From NCBI GenBank assembly GCA_001414485.1, contig LLEY01000015.1, forward strand, positions 372,001 through 436,000: a DNA stretch of 64,000 nucleotides, read 5' to 3'. Of the stretch, positions 47,289 through 58,482 are shown piece after piece (the stretch's first letter is position 1; each line of letters begins with the position of its first letter). A program made the translations under genes and the position numbers. The stretch is from Calycina herbarum (Eukaryota > Ascomycota > Leotiomycetes > Helotiales > Pezizellaceae). The notes beneath the pieces are model-generated. The model saw only the letters and a list, made by a program, of their open reading frames with translations. It was not told the DNA's origin and did not search any database.

Positions 47289-48355
47289 CTACCTAACTAG
47301 GTTATTAAACTAACAAGTAATAGTTAGATAAATAATAAAACAGGTCTAGAATAGTTAAAGCACTTTAATAAACATACTACTGCTTATATAAAGGGTCTAT
47401 ATCGAATACTAGTCTTAGATAAGTATAAGAGTTATAAATCAGCTGAGTTCTAAGAGTACTATAAGATATATAATATTATTACTCTTAGACTACCTCCTTA
47501 TTTATCCTATCTAACCTAGCTACTTAATATTAGATGCTTTAGTATATTAAAACAGGCGTATAGTTAGTAGATTAAGACGTTTATCAAGGCCTATATTAAC
47601 TATATTACGAAGGTCGAGTTCTTTCTAGCCTTTATAGTAGTATATAAGGAAATAATAACAGTCCTAAACTGTTAAGCTGGATTCCGTAGAGCTAGCCTAG
47701 TGCCTTTTAACCCGTAAACAGTGCTTTTAAAGCTTAACGTGAGATTACGGACTCTAACTCCCCCTTGGCTATCTAGTGCTAACCCCCTCCCTTAGGTGTC
47801 CTAGACCCCTTCTAACCTAACTGAAGCACTTTCATAATCAACTCTTATACGAAATCGTATAGCCCGTCACTAAGGAAGCTCGCCAACTCCACTTTTTTAA
47901 ATAGTTACTATGTTAGTAAAGGGTATAGAGTGAATAGCATATAAGATGACTCTTTTGTCTACGGAGGTCTGTACTCTTCGCGCGGCAAATAAAGCCCTAA
48001 GTAAACGCCGTAGAGCTAAAAAGACTCGTGTCTGTTAAGGGGAGGCACTTATAGTAGAGGATGTATAGGATATTTTGGCTTAGAAGGATATAGATAAGCA
48101 AGTACGACGCGACGTACGTGAGGCGGGGGTTAGTCGTAAGGAGGGGCAACCTTCTAGGCGGCGCTGTAGAACTTGTGGAAAAGCTGGTTATAACACGCGA
48201 ACTTGTCAAGAAGTTGTAGATGTATCTAGTTCGTTAGATCCTAAGAGCGATATTTAATTTAATATGTTATAGTTGATTTATTTAGGTGTAAAGTTTCGTG
48301 CCAAGGAAAAGTAATCGACTCGGTGATATGATAGACTCGCTGATAAACCACGTTA

Positions 48356-49130
48356 ATTATTATTCGTATATACCGAGTAAAGTTAGCTACTCTATCTAGA
48401 CCTTAAGCGAGAAGGTTATATAAAGCGCTATTCACTCTTGAATATACCGACACTATTAAAGAAACTTCTATCTATAATAGTAAGAAGATTAATATTAAGT
48501 TTAGTATTAGAATCAGCACTTTAATTAGTTTAATATTTATAAATATACTAATTGGATTAATTGAATTCTATATACTATTAGCAGATGACGCGGTCAAAGT
48601 CCCAGCAGTACTCGTTGGCTTTGGAACTTCATAGTATTTCTTTGTAAGAAATGTGATGAACGGTTCCAGTTGATTTGTTCTGTTATTACAGTAAACCTGG
48701 GAACGTGAGATCAGAAGAACCTATGTATGTGAACTTTCTGTATCAACAATTAATATTGTTATCGGGGCCGCAAAATTTCGAGTAGAGTTGAGACAAGAGC
48801 ATGCAATACAATGAGTTCTGAGCTGAACTCCGCTTGAGTTGAATTCTAAATTACATATGGCCGAGATTTACAGGTAGAACTAGTTCGACTTACTCTTTCA
48901 GAAAAGTGCATATGCGAGGGAAAGTCGCGAATTCATTGTCAAAATGGAACTTGAAACGGCATGTCATACTTCATTTCTCGGGATCGAATTGTTTGGTCCA
49001 GATCAACTATTCATACCTTGCTCCGCCATCTTATACTTTGTAATCCAAAAAAATAAGGAACGAAATCCTGCAATGAAAAAGACCCCTTCTATAACCTCTG
49101 CATATTCTCAAATTTCAGTCAAAGTACATA
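48356..49130. other. Repeat flank grading into unique sequence
   Basis: 48356-48580 is AT-rich relic sequence. From about 48585 composition becomes normal again. No gene is supported before the oxygenase stop codon at 49131. Confidence 0.45.
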
Positions 49131-50163
49131 TCAGAAGAATACCATACATCGGAGCTCAATACTTTCCCTTTTCGGATCGCTAGAAAGCGTAGAAGGGTCC
49201 TCGAACGCTGTATGCCCGCAACCTATTTGATATCAGCTGAGCCACTAATGAGAGAATTGCCTTACGGGTGTTGGTTTCTGAGTCTGAACTCATCATTATC
49301 AAAACCTCGTTTATATTCTGCTCTTTAAGGTAGTGCCACTTTTGTTTTGGGTTGTACCATAGCTCGTATGCTTCAATTTGTAAATGTGGCAACACTATGT
49401 CGGAGGCAACAATGTCATCTTCTGCAAGTGTTCTTGAATCGCACAGAGCCAAGGGCATGCTTTTCACAGGCCCACTAATAGGGCGCCAGGCACTCGTAAT
49501 TGTTAGTAAGAATGCGCAGCAATGATCAAGACAGAAGTACTTCACTATGTGCCATCTTTTTTGAAGGAGATGAGTTGCTTGACTTTCCCCGCATTTGAGT
49601 TTTATCCTTGTTATTGCACTCTCTCTACTAATATCTGCAAAGTGTCAGTGAGGTTAAAAGGGTATGGCCTTTGGTAAGTAATCACGTACCGAGGTGAGCA
49701 CCCAGTATTTGCTTTTTGATCTTTTTTGAGACTCCTGGTGGGCGTGGCTCCTGTGGACCACGCTGTTGTCTGATCTGTACTCTTGTTAGTGATCACCATT
49801 CAGTTTCTGGAAAGCATAGATTATACATACAACGTAGTCGTATGCTATAACGCTAGAGGCGCTGAGGTGTCTCTTAAGAAAAGATTCCATTGTGGCTATG
49901 TATTTATCGATTCCTTCCTCATCCTTCGAACTGAGGACAAGGGGCTGTCGGACCCACTCAAATCCTGTAGTATACAGAGAGAATTCCGTCTCGTACCCTC
50001 TTGAATTGGTGATTATTGTTTCGTAACTTATATTTGAGATATTGCTCTTCTTGATACCTGGTGGTGGATCGCTTGCAATTGCATATGGCTTTTCGTGGTC
50101 GTAAAGAGGATCAGGCTTCAGGAACATGACTGGCGCCGAGATCTGATCGCGATGCGCAGCCAT
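49131..50163 (-). CDS. CmcJ/NvfI-like Fe(II)/2-oxoglutarate oxygenase
   Basis: This is a putative hydroxylase/desaturase of the family containing CmcJ-related and NvfI-type fungal enzymes, often found in secondary-metabolite clusters. Exons are 50163-49831, 49774-49690, 49634-49541, 49492-49266 and 49222-49131, giving 276 residues in phase. Two non-obvious introns matter. One restores RWHIVNAWRPISGPV at the exon 3/4 join. The other replaces an apparent early stop with CGHTAFEDPSTLSSDPKRES ahead of the stop. Visible features are LALCDSRTL, DIVASDIVLPH, YELWYNPKQKWHYL, the metal-binding H138-x-D140 (AHLD), distal His250 (GHTAF) and 2-oxoglutarate-type Arg265 (KRESIELR). No biosynthetic backbone gene is nearby in this window, so the substrate is unknown. 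Confidence 0.85.
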
Positions 50164-50810
50164 GATTTCTATGCAATGTTACAATAAATCTATTATTAAG
50201 TTACTTTGGTGTATGGTCCTGTTGTGGTGTGTTCTGGGAATTGGATGGAAAATGTGGATTTTCAAGCAGGTTGTTGAGCACACAAAATAGGCTGTGGGAT
50301 TTTCATATTGGGTACAATCTATCCAATCCCATCCTTATCAATACAGAGTTTGTGAGATATTGTGCCCGCAGCCCGCGTGAACAAAAGCAGCGGGATACAT
50401 TTACTATACCAGCCACCCCACTTCCCCTCATTTTAGCGAGAATAACGGAAGGGAAGCGAATTTGTATCACCTTGAAGCACCAGATTAAGCAAATGAGCTG
50501 ATATTTAACTCCACACAACCATATTTCACCTCTTGTGACATGCACGAACCAGGCCGAGCTCGATATTACTAACTGCAGATTGCATCCCAAAATCGCTCCT
50601 CCACTGCACCAAGCCAATGAAACGCCCCGAACAAACTCCTTCCTTGAACTCACTGCATCCACACCTGCCTCCCAGAAACTTGAGCCACGGCACGAGTCCA
50701 GCTAATCCTGCCATTCGCAACTCGCAATCAAAAGGGGGAGAGAGTTGACCTGAAAGTGTTTGAGCTCAACTCACTTCCAGTAAACTAAGCAGGATCAAGA
50801 GAACTTACGT
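50164..50810. other. Intergenic between oxygenase and small gene
   Basis: Upstream region of the oxygenase and 3' flank of the small gene at 50811. No further gene is supported. Confidence 0.45.
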
Positions 50811-51044
50811 TTAAGTTTTTCCCTTGTCTGTGTCATATTCTTCACCACCCCATACTGACGATTTGTCGTTTCCAATCCACGGTTTGTCGTGAGGAGACGT
50901 GGTTAAGGGTTGGTCTTCGGCCTTGGCTACATAGACATCTTTCCAAGGCTGGCCCTTTTTTGCATTTTGCTTTGCTTTGCGGGCGAGTATTTCCTGCAGG
51001 ATAGTGTCTTCGCCGCCGTCAGAGTCGGAGCTTCGAGTAGTCAT
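50811..51044 (-). CDS. Small hypothetical protein, 77 residues
   Basis: It opens at ATG 51044 (MTTRSSDSDGGEDTILQEIL) and ends DTDKGKT-stop. It is hydrophilic and acidic overall, with one Lys-rich helix (ARKAKQNAKKG) and tryptophans in WKDV, KPWIG and SVWGG, a pattern more protein-like than chance. The frame stays open upstream to 51413 but without an ATG. No domain is recognised and expression is unproven. Confidence 0.45.
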   Translation of the reverse strand: MTTRSSDSDGGEDTILQEILARKAKQNAKKGQPWKDVYVAKAEDQPLTTSPHDKPWIGNDKSSVWGGEEYDTDKGKT

Positions 51045-51819
51045 GATATTTGTAGCGAAGACGACGTGTGTTGAGATGGTAATTGTTGTTCGAGATGAGT
51101 TCAGTGAAACTTGCCAAACTTGCAATTGTGAGGTTGGTAGGGTGATGAAAACTTGGATTTTGGGGTGCAAGGCTCGTCCTTTATGTTTGTTCAACTGCTT
51201 TACGGAATCTCGATCTCTTGTGTCTGCCGATCTACATTTTCCATTCTTAATTCGCTCTTTTGCATATTGTCGAAGCACTTTCGCAGGCTCACAGTATGAT
51301 AAGGGAAACCCGCCAATCGATACTCGTGAATTCGGTGAGAAAATCCTGTTCTTGGGGTGTACAAGGCGCCTCTGAGGGAAATTGGAGGCCTTCAATATGC
51401 AAGCCTCACTCAAGAGGAGGTGGGGAGTTTGATGCAGTCAGCACGTGATCAACCAATCAGAGTCTAGTAACTTTAGAGTGAGATGTTAGTAAGTAAGGCT
51501 GCTACAAATGATTTGACACGATTGCTCATATACACGACTTAAATCAACCCCAATTTCACCCCAGTTTTGTCAGGGCTCACTTCCCGTGCCATGTTTCGTT
51601 TTGCAGCTTCGTCTGGGGCATTCAAGTCATGGCAAACTGCGGGGGCTGCAGTTAGCTGCCACAGAGCGGCACTGCGAGTGGAAGAAGCCGCATTTTTCAG
51701 AGTCCTGATGATGCCCAACTATTTACGACAAATATCGTGTGCATTTTGTCTCTACACAACGTCTGCCAGCCTTCTTTTTTGCTTCTGCCTTTTTTTCCTT
51801 GTAATCCCAGGTCTTGACT
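51045..51819. other. Divergent promoter between small gene and dipeptidyl peptidase III
   Basis: No gene is supported. A pyrimidine-rich tract ending TTGTAATCCCAG at about 51800-51810, just upstream of the peptidase start, could be the acceptor of a 5'-UTR intron. Confidence 0.4.
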
Positions 51820-54227
51820 ATGTCGTCTGCAGCCGAGCTCGCTGATGTCCATCCATCCATCTGTGCTATCCCAAGCCGAGAGGCATTTGATGGGCTGGGG
51901 GAAGAAGATCGCCTGTATGCGCATTTTATGTGCAGAGCAGCTTTCCTAGGGACACGAATTGTTCTTCGACAGACATCAGCTGAATCCGAAAAAATCTACG
52001 ATTTACTTCTCGACCTTTACAGTGCTGTGGATGGCGATTGGAAAAGTCTCCTTACCAAACAGCAGCTCGGCAAAGATGACCTTGATAACTTTCTAGACTT
52101 TGCCGCAATGTTTTTTGCCAACTTAGGGAATTACCGGGTATGGAAATTACACACTTGTCTCTGTTGGTGCTAATACTTTCTTCTTGATTGTCAGTCGCAA
52201 GGGGACACCAAATTCATCCCCCGAATCAATAGGATCACCTTCGAGCAGCTGTCACGTTGCACTCCGAGTACGCACTCAAAGTTTCTTGAAGTGGCAGACC
52301 AGCTTTACTCTACTGTACCAAACCACCTTGGATATCCTGATGACGAGGCTGCTGCTAGCGGTTATTATCTAGGAGCTAGTATTACAAAAGAGGAGATCGC
52401 AGCAGTACAACATGCAATGCAAGAACGCGATATGCTTCCCGAAAATACGAGAATCCAAAAGGTTTCTGTGGCCGGCGATGACGACGATATTGCACAGTTT
52501 AACCTTTTGTTGGCTTCTTCGAGGACATCTGGTGGCCCAGTCGTTGATCCTATAACTCTCCAATTACCGGGCAACCCTACAATGCAGGTTCTAGAGGGTG
52601 ATTATAACTCTGTACTTGGTTCAATTGTTTCTGAACTTGAATCTGCCAAACAGCATACCGATGAACATCTACGGAAAGAAGTGATTGGCTATATCATCGA
52701 AGCATTTTCGAGCGGGGAGCATCGACGATTCAAGGAGGCACAAAAATCCTGGGTGAAAGATATCAATCCGAATGTTGAGGTTGTTCTAGGCTTTATCGAA
52801 ACATACCAGGACCCATATGGTATCCGAGGTGCATTCGAGGGAATTGTGGCAGTGGTCAATAAGCCCCAAAGTGAAAGGTTCGCTGCCTTGGTAGAGAACT
52901 CTTCCCGCTTCATCGCGACGCTTCCATGGAACGGATCAAAGGTTGGTCTTCTCAGCGACCAGAAAAGTGCGTTTGAGCCCGCCAACTTCATCAAACCAGA
53001 TTTCACAAGTTTAGATAGTAAGTGGGCTTGCCTGCGCCTCCGGCTACGTTCTAACGATGATTAGCTATCGGATTCGTGAAGTCAGAGAGCCCTGCGGGAA
53101 TCAACCTGCCGAATGTAGGTCATCCCCAAGATATTCAAGAATGTTTTACCTGATTACATCTCAGTTTGAAGATATTTGTCAGCAATTTGGAAGCAAGAAC
53201 TTGGAATTCGGCAACGTCAACAATGCCAACCCTGCAGATGACGAGATCCCTTTCATTCAGCCCCATGAGATAGACTTCATACATGATTTGAGAGAGAAGG
53301 CGTTCGAAGTCACAGTGGCATGCCATGAGCTTCTCGGGCATGGTTCAGGGCAGCTTTTCGTTGAGTCCGCGCCTGGTGTTTACAACTTTGACATCAAGAT
53401 TCCGCCTCAGAATCCAGTCAACAAGCAGCCAATATCTAGCTGGTACAAACCTGGCGAAACCTGGAGTAACGTTTTTGGAACTGACGCTAATGCGATAGAG
53501 GAATGTCGTGCAGATGGTGTGGCATTAATTTTGATGGCCCAAAAGCCTGTCCTTGAAATATTCGGGTATAACAATGAGACTAAACCGACGGCCGATGATG
53601 GTAGGTCTCAAATGATGCCTCCAATTAGGTTTTATTTACTTACAGTATTACTAGTCATGTATGCTGGATGGCTTTACTTCATCTATGGTGCTGTCAAGGG
53701 ATTGGCAAGCTGGAATCCGCAAACTAGTGTAAGTTTCACTAAAGCGGTTTTCGAAAACTCTCTAACTTCAAAAATAGCGATGGGGGCAGTCGCACCGTCG
53801 GGTAAGTTGCTACACACCAGCTTGAGACTATAGCTAAACTTAAAAGGGTACATTCGCACTTATGAATTGTATGATGAGAGCCGATGAATCTTTCCTCAGG
53901 ATTGAGAGGTCAGAGGATGCTCTGAAAATTGTCATGGATCGGAATAAGATCTTATCTCATGGTTTGCCTTCCATAGAGAAATTTCTTCTTCATCTTCAAG
54001 TTTACAAGTCGACTGCCAATGCGAGAGAGGGCATTCCCTACTTCAGTCAGTTTACTGAGCTGGACTGGGAGTTCGAAAAGTGTAGAGAGATTGTGCTGCA
54101 AAAGGTCCCGGCTCGTATTCAATACGTTCAGGCAAACACTTTTCTCGAGCACGATCGGGTTCAACTTCGGGAATACCCACCAACGCGTGAAGGGTTGATA
54201 CAGAGCTGGGCTGAAAGACATGTCTGA
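51820..54227 (+). CDS. Dipeptidyl peptidase III (zinc metallopeptidase M49)
   Basis: This is a cytosolic enzyme releasing dipeptides from the N-termini of short peptides. Exons are 51820-52137, 52195-53017, 53065-53114, 53165-53600, 53646-53728, 53778-53801 and 53847-54227, totalling 704 residues, the usual size. The junctions restore NYRSQGDTKFIPR, SLDTIGFVKSESPAGINLPN, DDVLLVMYAGWL and RWGQSHRRGTFALMN. Exon 6 is only 24 nt. The zinc motif is H451-E-L-L-G-H456 and the third ligand lies in E509-E-C-R-A-D. Both match the M49 signature (HExxGH and EExRAD/K). There is no signal peptide. The start MSSAAELADVHPSICAIPSRE agrees with the family N-terminus. The gene is intact. Confidence 0.95.
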
Positions 54228-54390
54228 GGCAGTCAAAATCAATCCTCGTTAGAGGGCCCTAATTGGTAGTGCATGAATTACACAAATACTCTAGCACTTA
54301 TCGTTTACCAAGCTTCATCAGAATTATACAAACATGAATGAAATTTTGACGCAAAACTGTTCGGTCAAATAGTCCCTCAAAATTAGTGGC

Positions 54391-57300
54391 TCAACAGCAT
54401 CTGTAACTGATATATGCTAATTTCTCCCATTCCTCGTCCTTCGTAGTGGGCAAGTGTGCCAATTTCGGATCATTTTGGCAAATTTCCTTAGCTTCTTCTT
54501 CGAGTACCAGTGCTTCCTGCATCATCTTAACATTCTCGGTCTTTTCGGTTTCCGATGAAAGGATGGATGCCAACTTAAACATTGACCTAGGCAAAAGTCC
54601 GCTTTGTGTTTGTGCGGGTACCCGAAATACAGTAATAGCGCTTCTCAGTAAAGATGCAGCCTCGGAATTTTCTCCTCGTCTGGCGCACAGAAACGCTAGG
54701 TGATGCTGGGCCACCCCCACAAGCCTATGGTGCGCACCAAGAATCGACAATCGAAGCTCCAAGCATTTTCGTATGTGTTTCTCGGCTTCATCCCATTGTT
54801 TCTGCTTCATTTTCAGCGACCCGTACTCGAAGTGCGTTATTGCAACGAAAAAGTTTCCACTCCCAAGACCAGGATGGTGTTCGAACGCATTCTTAAAAGC
54901 TACTTCCGCTTCTTGAATCCGTCCCAGCTGTACCAGATTGCTTGCCATTGAACAATACGCCCCTTCAAGCAGATCATCTGAAGGAACATCATTAGCTTGG
55001 TGTAGTGCAAGTGCTTTCTCATAGAAGACCTGGGCTTCTTCAAATTGATCCAGGTCAAAGAGGTTGTGGGCGTAATTGCTGTAAGAATTCCCCATCTCAG
55101 GGTCATTTTTTGGAAGACAGTGTTCTCTTATCCTCAATGCCTTTATTGCATATTCCAAAGACTCCTTTTGCCTGATTTGTGAGTTGTGCACGACACAGAT
55201 ATTGTTGTAGATTAGTGCGGTGAGTGGGTGTGGGGTTTGTTTGAAAAGTGCGTGACAAATGCTCTCAGCAGTTGAGAAAAGAGTCATAGCTGCTGTGATC
55301 TCTCCTGTTTCATAAAGATACCACCCACAATCTGCCAAAACCTGCACAAGTTTCTCCCCCATTTTGATTTTTGTGTCGGATTTGGCGTTCCCAATATTGA
55401 CGTGCTCTTTATAATTCTTTTCTAGTGTCAAAACGTGCTGAGTCAGGCGTTGGCACGCAGGGAAGTCGTTTGACATAGATTCGCCATTGAGTTGTCGAGG
55501 GTATACTTGGGAGAGGCAGAGGATCGCATTGTCAAAAGCTGTACCAAGAGTCCCATCAACTTCCATAGTGCGAGTTGCGGCGTCTTGAACGAGACGGTGT
55601 ATCGAAATGATCGTGCTTTCGGGGGCCTGTTGAATAAGAGCATGCCGACGAAGCTTTCGGAATGCTTCTCTATATGTAAATACGCTTCTCAGCACAGGTA
55701 TCAAGCGTGATTCTTGATGTTCGGCAAACTCTTTGACGATATCCTCGTCCAATTCTGGATCCAACAGAGCAAGGATACCCAAGAGCTCAGCTGGGTGACC
55801 TCCATTCAAATTCGCAATGGAGAACTTCCAGCATGTAGCAAACGAAAGTTCGTAGTCAAAAGCTGTTGCTCTCAGGTCTTCAGTGCCTTCGATCAGTTCG
55901 TTTCTATTTTCCCGATAACTTTGTAGAAAATCGGCGAGAGGACATCTACTTTCTGTTATGTATGCCGCCATTGTGGAAAGCGCAAGTAAGTGCCCCCCAA
56001 GTTCCTTCGAGATCTCTGCTGCAAGAGTTGCACTGTTTGACTCGATTCTAGGTAATTTTCCGAGAAGAAACTTGGCGCCTTCGTCGATGCTGAGTGGTTC
56101 CAACTGGAGGCCGTCTTCAACGATCCCATTTTCAACCATGGATGACGTTCTTGAAGTTGTCAATACTGCCCCAGTAATACTCAAAGGTAAGTAATGTTTC
56201 AGGATATAAGGATCGTCTACGTTATCGAAGACCAAAAGCCACTTGTTGTGACGAATCAACCAGTCCTTGAATATGTCTCGGCACTTGATAGGATCTTCGT
56301 CGTCCTTTTGAACAAGACCTAGACGCAGAGCGGCCTTTCGATATGCGGTTGAGAGTTTCATGCCTGACTCTGCAACTATCCAGAAAATATGAGAGTATGC
56401 GTGTTGAAACTGTGAGATGTACTTCAGCGCAAGCTGAGTCTTTCCAACCCCACCGAGGCCGTAAATTCCAAAGGACCAGGGTTTTTCTGGATTTTGAAGT
56501 CCTAGCTGTACGCAGGAAAGCGCAAGATCTTGTAGAGTCAGTCAATCGAGCATAGTTTGTAGGCGTATATTGACATACCGCGATCAAAATACCTCCCACT
56601 GACAAAGTGCGGGACATCAAAAAGTACAGTACTGATATCGAGATGAGTATTACTCAATGGCGGTTTAGATTCTGCGGATCGAATCTTCTTATTGCTTGGA
56701 ATCATGACAGCGTCCAAATCGATGCTCTTATTCTCCTCGGAAAGCCGTCGCTTCTGAGAAAACAATTGAGCAAAGCTTCCTGATTCATCTTCCGAAATCA
56801 GATTGAAAGCTATAATTCCATCGATGTGGACTCACCAGAAGCTGGCCCTTCGAGCAAGCCACGGCTTGCAGGAATATTTGCCGGAGTACCTTGTCCTGTA
56901 CCAGCAAGATCTACCGACTCCAACGCGGCATTAACAAGCAATCGTAATTGTTTGGAAAAGGTTTGAAAGGCGCTTGACTCCTCGTTTGAAAACTTGCAGA
57001 TGTTTTGGTGATTTGAGGTCACCGGAAATCGAGACACTTCGTTTCCATGTTCCATGATTGCAGACCATTTCTCGACGATCTGGTTAACATTAGCCGACAG
57101 AGAAAGCCTATAGACCCGGAGATAGAGCGTACAAGTCCTTGACCAAGAGTTCCTTGCCTCTCGAAGAAACTGACGAATTTATAGTTATTGGCGATATTAA
57201 CAAAATCTGCGTTAATATCCTCCAGCACAGCAGAGAATGCATTAAGCTCCTTAACAGCGCTTGTTGAGGTGGTTCCCGTCAACGATGAAAAGAGACGCTG

Positions 57301-57937
57301 TCCCATCTCACCCCAATATGCTTTATTGGACCCTCTGTGCGGTGTTGCCATGAATATTATAGAGTTCGTAGCTTTGCTAATTGTATTGTAGTAGGGTCGG
57401 CTGTATGCAACGCTGAGAGCCTGTAAAGAGTCAACACCAGCAGTACTTTCATGAACAACAGGAGCCTTACTCGTTTGACGACAATACCTCCCATACTGTG
57501 ACACACGAAAATAAGAGGGCGAAGTTTCTCCTACGCACAGAAGCATCAGCAAAACTACCTGAGTAACCCAGGAAGGAATCGTTACCCCAGCTTCTCCCCT
57601 CTCGCCAGCTAGTTCTCCCAACAAACTTTCCGCAAATTCAGCAATACGTCCCTCGCATGTGTCTTTCAACAAATTGGCATTGTACCCGAAGGTCATTATG
57701 CGAGCGGATGGGAAGCGTGGTGCTAATATTTCTTGAGGCCAGAAACATTTCTCGGGTGGTCCTGAGGTCCATGTTTGGATCGCATCACCATTTAACCCGT
57801 GGACAAAGCAAATACTGCTAAACGTCATTATCACACATTTGAATTTGGTGGATTACCTACTCGATACGAATATTGTCTTTGTGTGAGTCGTATGAATAGT
57901 TCCTTGGACTTTTAATTTTGAGTCCCAGATTATCCAT
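54391..57937 (-). CDS. Fungal NLR: SERAC1-like alpha/beta-hydrolase, NB-ARC, TPR
   Basis: This is a STAND-type receptor of the kind linked to fungal non-self recognition and cell death. Exons are 57937-57861, 57814-57586, 57530-57471, 57420-57133, 57079-56836, 56788-56579 and 56528-54391, giving 1081 residues in phase. The N-terminal hydrolase shows FVHGLNGD, nucleophile motif CHSMGG (in RPLIFVCHSMGGIVVKR), MATPHRGS and NHQNICKF, which carries the likely catalytic His. A Lys-rich linker (about 290-350) leads to NB-ARC with Walker A GLGGVGKT at 393-400 (Lys399), Walker B LLVFDNVDD (about 468-475), the LTTSRTSS sensor, GGHLLAL and the IHRLVQD block in place of MHD. C-terminal tetratricopeptide repeats run from about 740 to 1040 (AVEFAIKAL-type helices such as SLEYAIKALRIRE and AQVFYEKALALHQ). 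The start was found by an intron joining MDNLGLKIKSPRNYS to DICFVHG. All motifs look functional. Confidence 0.92.
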
Positions 57938-58482
57938 TGTGTTTGGGCGTGACTGTAGCGGCTTCTGGTACTATGGGAGAGGACGGCAGATTGCTGAATG
58001 AAAGAGAGTTGCGCTGGTCATTTGTGGGGATCCTTACCTGGTGTCTTCTTCTCTTCGGCTGGATGAGCACAATGTGCGGCAGATTTGGGGCTGATGGGCG
58101 TCAGACATTCTTAACTTCATTGGTGTGAATAAATGAGACCTTGTTTTGTGTGGATAGCAGTTTGACTAAAATAACCTGAAGTGTGAACTGAATATACAAT
58201 GCCCTCACCATTCGACCATTACATCTGGATTCCTGGCTGTGTCTGGATTCAGACAGGTGCATGGTAAGCAGCATCGCTGACATGCTATTTCGTGTTCCAC
58301 GACATGAAAGCTGCTTTAACAACGCATCAGGAGAGATCCTGCCTAAGGCTGCACACTACAAGGGGTGGGAAGGATTGTTGCCCACCTCGTTTGCTTCCCT
58401 TTATATTTATCCCATTTCAGAAGTCCAGTCTCCGATAGACTACGATAGACAAAGTACCAAGTCAAAGTCAAGCACACCTGAT
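57938..58482. promoter_or_regulatory. Divergent intergenic region, NLR and amidase promoters
   Basis: 545 bp between the two start codons. The frame of the amidase extends upstream to an ATG at 58261, so a longer N-terminus is possible. Otherwise no gene is seen. Confidence 0.5.

Larger units (their letters stand above)
46208..48355 (+). mobile_element. pogo/Fot1-type DNA transposon relic with terminal inverted repeats and TA duplication
   Basis: The element spans 46210-48353, flanked by TA at 46208-46209 and 48354-48355. Its ends are inverted copies: ACGTGGTTTATTAGCGAGTC on the left and ACGTGGTTTATCAGCGAGTC read inward from the right. They continue similar for about 60 bp. Removing the nested LTR and its duplication leaves about 1.86 kb, a normal size for this family. 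Plus-strand decayed transposase shows LEEEVII.NILDIDSRGFTP with an HTH region before it. The DDE block YNFDETGF follows at about 46784-46807, and then AVQLGNRE. Near the C-terminus there is a zinc-knuckle-like CRTCGKAGYNTRTC (48165-48209), where the expected His is Tyr, a C-to-T change. Multiple stops make it inactive. Confidence 0.9.

Noticed and set aside
43690..48355. Possible CRISPR-like or telomere-like repeats in the AT-rich block
   Set aside because: No regularly spaced identical repeats and no TTAGGG arrays; the structure is explained by transposons.
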